A stretch of 64,000 bases of DNA from an uncultured Candidatus Poseidoniales archaeon (GTDB lineage: Archaea > Thermoplasmatota > Poseidoniia > Poseidoniales > Thalassarchaeaceae), in assembly GCA_902625325.1 (NCBI GenBank), contig CACOAW010000006.1, forward strand, positions 1 through 64,000, given 5' to 3'. The notes under the pieces were generated by a model. That model worked only from the letters and a program-made list of their open reading frames with translations, did not search any database and had not been told where the DNA came from. This document shows, piece after piece, positions 60,377 to 64,000 of the stretch (the first letter of the stretch is position 1; each line of letters opens with the position of its first letter). The position numbers and the translations under genes were made by a program.

Positions 60377-60510
60377 CGAGCTTAGTAGACACAGTCACTA
60401 CCCAATCAACTGTTTCATTTTCCGGAATTATCTGGATTCTCTTACTTTGCCTGCTTCTGCTTTGCTAGCTTTGGGTGCCAGAAGGAGTTGACCATCAGTT
60501 CGCCGGTCAC
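60377..60510. other. Intergenic region after the lyase
   Basis: This stretch of 134 bases has no convincing ORF. Pyrimidine-rich runs (TTTCATTTTCC, TTCTCTTACTTTGCC) shortly after the lyase stop could serve as an archaeal terminator. Confidence 0.35.
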
Positions 60511-60780
60511 TCAATCACCCCTGCTTACGGCTGGCGTGAGGTCCCTGGGGTCCCTGGAGCGACCGAGTACCGAGAAGATGAACCACCCAATCGAGAGGAT
60601 GGGGGTTGAGACGAAGAGCACGAGGCAGAACCAGACGAACACCATGCCGTCTGCGAGGGGCCATGCCCAGATTGATGCGCAGCCGATGGTAACCAGGAAG
60701 AGTATCCTGGATGCCTCGCTCGGCGTCTCCGTGCCTCTGTGGTTCCTCCTGGGTGAGAGAAGGTAGTCAGCGGCCCCCAT
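60511..60780 (-). CDS. Small two-helix membrane protein
   Basis: The track frame of 105 residues is best started at ATG 60780 (MGAADYLLSPRRNHRGTETP), giving 89 residues. Two membrane helices are clear (ILFLVTIGCASIWAWPL and GMVFVWFCLVLFVSTPILSIGWFIFSVL), with short charged ends. No family is recognised. The opposite-strand ORF (60488-60766) lacks protein-like character. The start is 4 bases after a possible small upstream ORF. Confidence 0.65.
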   Translation of the reverse strand: MGAADYLLSPRRNHRGTETPSEASRILFLVTIGCASIWAWPLADGMVFVWFCLVLFVSTPILSIGWFIFSVLGRSRDPRDLTPAVSRGD

Positions 60781-60784
60781 GATC

Positions 60785-60916
60785 TCACTTCCTCGCCCTG
60801 ATGGCGACTGTCGTCGTGACCTCGTCATCCAGGGACCACTGCTCGAACACGCACTCCTTCGACACTATCCTGAGCAGCAGGAGGTCGGCCTTGTCGTTCG
60901 CGCTGTCCCTGGCTAT
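60785..60916 (-). other. Possible small ORF without a clear start codon
   Basis: The minus-strand frame between the lipoprotein stop and the two-helix membrane gene reads ARDSANDKADLLLLRIVSKECVFEQWSLDDEV...RARK, which looks protein-like, and its stop is 4 bases before the next ATG. There is no ATG; GTG at 60865 would leave only 26 residues, and an upstream stop bounds the frame. It may be a small gene with an unusual start, a relic or chance. Confidence 0.25.
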
Positions 60917-61509
60917 GCGATCACCCCCACAATCTCCTCAACGACGGAGAAGTCGGGGTAGTAGGTCCTGCTCTGCCAGACCAGCTGGCCCTCTGAGTCG
61001 AGGACCTGGAGCGTCGGGGTGACGGGGTTGTTGAACGCCTCGGCGAGGGGTACCTCGCTCTGTTCGCCAGTCGTCGCGTCCCATGCGGTCGCGCCATCCA
61101 CCGGCATCAGCACCGGCCATGGGCTGTAGTAGTCGGAGGAGGAGTTGCCGTAGGTGTTGTTGACGTAGGTTGTCATCTCGAACCTCGGGTACCTGTGCAC
61201 CGTCACTATGTTCGAGTCCTCGGGGATGGTGCCGTTGTCCACGCACTCCCTGATCATCTGAGTCCACTGGTGGCAGCCCTTGCACCCCGCTGCTGCCCAC
61301 AGTATCAGGGTGCTGTTGTTCCCGGACTCCCCCAGGAGGTCGTACGTCGGTGCTACGTCGACGTCCCTGCCGAGGGTCTGGGCTACTATGTTCAGCCCCT
61401 GTAGCTCGTTGTCTTCGCTCTGCGACACGCTCGAGTCTACGGCACTGTCCTCCGTCACGCAACCAGGTAGTAGCAATACTGCCACTAGCACGACAACTGC
61501 CCTGTTCAT
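60913..61509 (-). CDS. Thioredoxin-like lipoprotein with CKGC motif
   Basis: ATG at 61509 (MNRAVVVLVAVLLLPGCVTEDS) gives a clean lipoprotein signal with lipobox LLPGC. The 198-residue product carries a thioredoxin-like segment LILWAAAGCKGCHQWTQMIRECV with the CxxC pair, and later TPTLQVLDSEGQLVW (the cis-Pro loop of thioredoxin folds). It may reduce or oxidise disulfides outside the membrane. The track start at 61647 overlaps the next gene and is not needed. A TATA-like element precedes the short start. Confidence 0.8.
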   Translation of the reverse strand: MNRAVVVLVAVLLLPGCVTEDSAVDSSVSQSEDNELQGLNIVAQTLGRDVDVAPTYDLLGESGNNSTLILWAAAGCKGCHQWTQMIRECVDNGTIPEDSNIVTVHRYPRFEMTTYVNNTYGNSSSDYYSPWPVLMPVDGATAWDATTGEQSEVPLAEAFNNPVTPTLQVLDSEGQLVWQSRTYYPDFSVVEEIVGVIA

Positions 61510-61531
61510 ACTCCGTCGTATTGTCGTATCA

Positions 61532-61540
61532 GAAATAAAA
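61532..61540 (-). promoter_or_regulatory. TATA-like element for the thioredoxin-like lipoprotein
   Basis: TTTTATTTC on the minus strand is centred about 27 bases before the ATG at 61509. This supports a leaderless start there rather than the longer track ORF. Confidence 0.5.
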
Positions 61541-61583
61541 GGTTGTTCGGCGGGTCCCAGCGTCCGCGGCGGCACGAGGCGCC

Positions 61584-61973
61584 TCAGTACGTCAGTTGTA
61601 CGTCCGAGTCCGTGGCCAGGGCGATGACGCCTGGCGGTCCGCTCCACTCTATCTGGTCATCGGGGACGATGAGGGCCCCATCACCCTCGCCGACGCCAAG
61701 CGTGGCATCGACCGAGGCGAACGAGCAGTACAGCTTAGCGGAGGAGATCAGCGACTCCATGAAGCCGGACACCATCTTTGAGTCAGGCCCCATTTCGGCG
61801 TCAACCCCTCTGATGAAATCGGGGTCCAGGAGCCTTGTGCCGGATGCAGCGAAGAACACGCTAACCTCGTGCCCGTCCGCCACGGCCTGTGCCGCGCAGG
61901 CAAGGCCGACTATCGATTTCAGCGTGTCATTTCTCGGTTCTGATACGAACTTCACGAAGACTTTCTTCTCCAT
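61584..61973 (-). CDS. DsrE-like protein
   Basis: Starting at ATG 61973 (MEKKVFVKFVSEPRNDTLKSIVGLACAAQAVADGHEVSVFFAASGTRLLDPDF) the 129-residue protein has the DsrE/DsrF layout: strand, helix with exposed Cys, strand, then FMESLISSAKLYCSFASVDATLG and a last strand (VIALATDSDVQLTY). DsrE-like proteins carry or relay sulfur. The usual conserved DsrE Cys is not certain here; C at AACAAQA-type (GLACAAQ) and AKLYC are candidates. It sits between two thiol-redox genes. Confidence 0.75.
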   Translation of the reverse strand: MEKKVFVKFVSEPRNDTLKSIVGLACAAQAVADGHEVSVFFAASGTRLLDPDFIRGVDAEMGPDSKMVSGFMESLISSAKLYCSFASVDATLGVGEGDGALIVPDDQIEWSGPPGVIALATDSDVQLTY

Positions 61974-62026
61974 GCGGCATGGTCCGCCGGTGAGCACTTC
62001 ATCTATTCGCCTGGGTCGTCAGCGCC

Positions 62027-62569
62027 CTAGTTACCATTCGCGAAGGAGACCAGCCTGTCGATGGGCAGGTGGTCCACTGTGTCCCTGCAGTAGTGGGCCT
62101 CTACCACGACGCCCTCCTCGTCGATCAGTACGTCCACCGGCATGGTGGAGAGCTTCGACATGGACATGGTCATCGGGACATACCCGCGCATCATCGCCTC
62201 CAGCGTGGTCAGCGGTGCCCTCAGGGGAGCCAACATCAGCCCGGCCACGGACTTGGAGACCCCGTTCTGCAGGAAGGTCTCGTAGCTCTCGTCGGCCACT
62301 ATCGTGAACTTGGGCTCGTGCTTGGCCATCCTCTTGGCGAGGTCCGACACCTCCGCGTCGAAGACCCCTACCATGACCGCGTCATCCGGGAACTCGCCCC
62401 ACCTCTTCATTATCCGGTTGATCCTGATGTTGCAGAAGGGGCACGAGGAGAACCGGAAGAAGGTCAGGATGACCCTCCGGCCCTTCATTGAGGACAGCTC
62501 GAAGGTGGAGCCGTCGATGGCTGGCAGTGAGATGTCCGGTGCGGGGTCGCCTTTCTTGAGTCTGGTCAT
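62027..62569 (-). CDS. Redoxin-family (AhpC/TSA-like) protein with CPFC motif
   Basis: This 180-residue thioredoxin-fold protein has KKGDPAPDISLPAIDGSTFELSSMKGRRVILTFFRFSSCPFCNIRINRIMKRW, so a CxxC pair lies at the peroxidatic position, followed by VGVFDAEVSDLAKRMAKHEPKFTIVADES and PVDVLIDEEGVVVEAHYCRDT. The CPFC motif is more like thioredoxin/DsbA-type redox pairs than classical peroxiredoxins (PVCT). The substrate is unknown. It lies 53 bases from the DEAD-box gene on the same strand. Confidence 0.87.
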   Translation of the reverse strand: MTRLKKGDPAPDISLPAIDGSTFELSSMKGRRVILTFFRFSSCPFCNIRINRIMKRWGEFPDDAVMVGVFDAEVSDLAKRMAKHEPKFTIVADESYETFLQNGVSKSVAGLMLAPLRAPLTTLEAMMRGYVPMTMSMSKLSTMPVDVLIDEEGVVVEAHYCRDTVDHLPIDRLVSFANGN

Positions 62570-62622
62570 GGCACACGGCCGGATATGCGGCGTAAAAACT
62601 GCACACCGAGTGGTTCTCGCCC

Positions 62623-63960
62623 CTAGTTCCTGGGCTTGGCCCTCTTGGGACCGCCACGGGAGCGGTTGTTCCTCTTCCCCCTGCCCTTCCTTCTCCCGTT
62701 CCTGCGGTTCGAGCCCTGCTTGAAAGACCTGTACGTTGAGCTCTTCCTGGACCTGCGTGCCCTCTTCTTGTTGCTCTGGCCCTTCCTAGCCTTCCCATGG
62801 AACTTCGCCTTCTCCGAGGGGGCCCGAACGAACTCCCTCTCCTCGAGGGCCTCCGGCTCCGGCTCGGTCATCTTGCACCTTATCCCCACCTCCTCCTGAA
62901 TCCGCTTGTACTGCCTGTTCTGGGACCTCAGGACCAGTGAAACGACGGTGCCGGTGGATCCTGCCCTGGCAGTCCTACCGCTCCTGTGCTTGTACGCCTT
63001 GCCGTCATCGGGCGGGTCGAAGTGTATCACGCAGTTGACGTCGTCCACGTCTATCCCCCTCGATGCTACGTCGGTGGCTATCATGACCCTGGCCTGCCCC
63101 GCGTTGAACTTGTGCATGGACCTGTCACGCTGCTTCTGCTTCATGCCGCCATGGAGGGTGGTGAACGAGAGGTCCATCTCGCTCATCTCGTCGCCTAGCC
63201 TGTTGACCCCTGCCCTGGTCCGGCAGAAGATGATGCTGCGCCCGCACTTCTCCGCGATGTACGAGGCCAGTTCGGCCTTGCCCCTGGAGTTGATCTTCCA
63301 GAAGTAGTGCTGCATGCTGTCCATGCTCACCTCCTCGGGCCCTATCCCGACTCTGAGCGGGTCATGCTGGTATGACTCGACGATCTCGGAGACTTCCTCG
63401 TCGAGGGTCGCGCTGAACAGGATCGTCTGCCTGTCCTGCTTGCACTTGTCCAGGATGGAGCGAACGGGTTGCATGAACCCCATGTCCGCCATCCTGTCGG
63501 CCTCGTCGAGGACGACTATGCCGACGTCATCGAGGCGCAGCGCCCCCTTCTCGAGTAGGTCGATCAGCCTGCCAGGGCACGCCACCAGGATCTCCACTCC
63601 CTTGTTGAGCCTCCTGTACTGGCCCTTGTACGGAGTCCCGCCGTAGACGGATGCTGTCCGGAGGCCTATCGAGTCGGCCAGCGGCCTCAGTACCCCCCTG
63701 ATCTGCTCCGCCAGTTCCCTGGTCGGAGTCAAGATTAGTGATGTGGGCCTCTTCGGCTCTGCCTTGGGCGACATCAGGACCAGGGGAATCCCGAACGCGA
63801 GCGTCTTCCCGGAGCCCGTTGGAGCCCTGCAGCAGACGTCCCTACCCTCCAGGGCCCCCGGGATAGTTCTCGTCTGGACCTCGAAGGGCTCCTCTATGCC
63901 TCCGTCACACAGAACGTCAGCCAAAGTCGGCTCGACCCCCAAATCCGTAAATCGAACCAA
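62623..63960 (-). CDS. DEAD-box ATP-dependent RNA helicase
   Basis: This 445-residue RNA helicase has FEVQTRTIPGALEGRDV (Q-like), APTGSGKT, PTRELAEQ, VLDEADRMADMGF, FSATLDEEV, the second RecA domain with ATDVASRGIDVDDVNCVIHFDPPDD and HRSGRTARAGSTG (motif VI). The 60-residue C-terminal tail is very basic (KKRARRSRKSSTYRSFKQGSNRRNGRRKGRGKRNNRSRGGPKRAKPRN) and probably binds RNA. Such proteins aid ribosome assembly and RNA folding, often in cold water. The start is ATG at 63960. Confidence 0.95.
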   Translation of the reverse strand: MVRFTDLGVEPTLADVLCDGGIEEPFEVQTRTIPGALEGRDVCCRAPTGSGKTLAFGIPLVLMSPKAEPKRPTSLILTPTRELAEQIRGVLRPLADSIGLRTASVYGGTPYKGQYRRLNKGVEILVACPGRLIDLLEKGALRLDDVGIVVLDEADRMADMGFMQPVRSILDKCKQDRQTILFSATLDEEVSEIVESYQHDPLRVGIGPEEVSMDSMQHYFWKINSRGKAELASYIAEKCGRSIIFCRTRAGVNRLGDEMSEMDLSFTTLHGGMKQKQRDRSMHKFNAGQARVMIATDVASRGIDVDDVNCVIHFDPPDDGKAYKHRSGRTARAGSTGTVVSLVLRSQNRQYKRIQEEVGIRCKMTEPEPEALEEREFVRAPSEKAKFHGKARKGQSNKKRARRSRKSSTYRSFKQGSNRRNGRRKGRGKRNNRSRGGPKRAKPRN

Positions 63961-64000
63961 GCCGAGCCTCTTTGGGAGCCCGCCTACCTGCCCTATTTAG

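Noticed and set aside
60488-60766. 92-residue plus-strand ORF
   Set aside because: It overlaps a two-helix membrane protein on the minus strand and has no protein-like features of its own.
1-64000. Mobile elements, prophage, toxin-antitoxin or CRISPR-Cas genes
   Set aside because: No transposase, integrase, terminase, Cas or paired toxin-antitoxin genes were recognised. The RHH protein has no neighbouring toxin-like gene with recognisable family features.

Overview
The window reads as a chromosomal segment of a marine planktonic euryarchaeon, most likely Marine Group II (Poseidoniales, Thermoplasmatota) or a close relative. Archaeal markers are aRF1 with NIKS and GGQ motifs, aIF2-beta, class I lysyl-tRNA synthetase, Trm56, archaeal UMP kinase, a NOG1-type GTPase, a GfcR-like HTH-phosphoribosyltransferase and an XPD-like Fe-S helicase. 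Several genes begin about 25 bases after a TATA-like element, as leaderless archaeal transcripts do. Bacterial-type traits (LipA/LipB with a complete 2-oxoacid dehydrogenase, YeiH, very large secreted repeat proteins) also fit that lineage. The assignment is inferred from gene content; no search was run.

Layout. 0-3.7 kb: the 5' part of an HD phosphohydrolase, a divergent ribbon-helix-helix regulator with a palindromic operator candidate, an AT-rich XPD/DinG-type helicase and a small possible Hsp20-like protein. 3.7-15.7 kb: two minus-strand genes for giant surface proteins. The 3003-residue one joins thrombospondin type 3-like calcium repeats, a transglutaminase-like domain with an intact Cys-His-Asp triad, a very long Ig-like stalk, one membrane helix and a cytoplasmic DUF4129-like tail. 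15.7-17.0 kb: tRNA-Leu(UAA), then folB and a pteridine-reductase-like SDR. 17.1-23.8 kb: lipA, E1-alpha, E1-beta, E2, E3, lipB, a self-contained lipoylated dehydrogenase locus. 23.8-31.9 kb: class V aminotransferase, UbiX, M28 peptidase, peroxiredoxin, ArgS, aRF1, UMP kinase and a zinc-ribbon membrane protein.

31.9-47.8 kb is mostly housekeeping: NOG1-like GTPase, pterin carbinolamine dehydratase, nitroreductase, quinone oxidoreductase, aIF2-beta, dUTPase, GfcR-like regulator, LysRS, a carB-carA-trm56-membrane protein operon, folP and a TraB-family protein. A 38-residue zinc-ribbon gene missing from the ORF track lies at 32.55 kb. 47.8-49.7 kb holds an AT-rich YeiH transporter and single plus tandem-duplicated DUF2061 genes. 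49.8-56.1 kb is a minus-strand run of thiolase, flotillin, NfeD, two small membrane proteins, hotdog thioesterase and ABC exporter. 56.1-64 kb is GC-richer and holds an esterase lipoprotein, membrane and SRPBCC proteins, a Cys/Met PLP lyase, a run of thiol-redox proteins (CxxC lipoprotein, DsrE-like, CPFC redoxin) and a DEAD-box RNA helicase.

Themes linking the genes are pterin/folate chemistry (folB, PTR1-like SDR, carbinolamine dehydratase, folP), pyrimidine metabolism (carAB, UMP kinase, dut), lipoate-dependent oxidation, and an elaborate cell surface. Coding density is very high, no non-coding gap exceeds 300 bases, and several convergent genes overlap at their 3' ends. I saw no CRISPR array, insertion sequence, integrase or prophage module.
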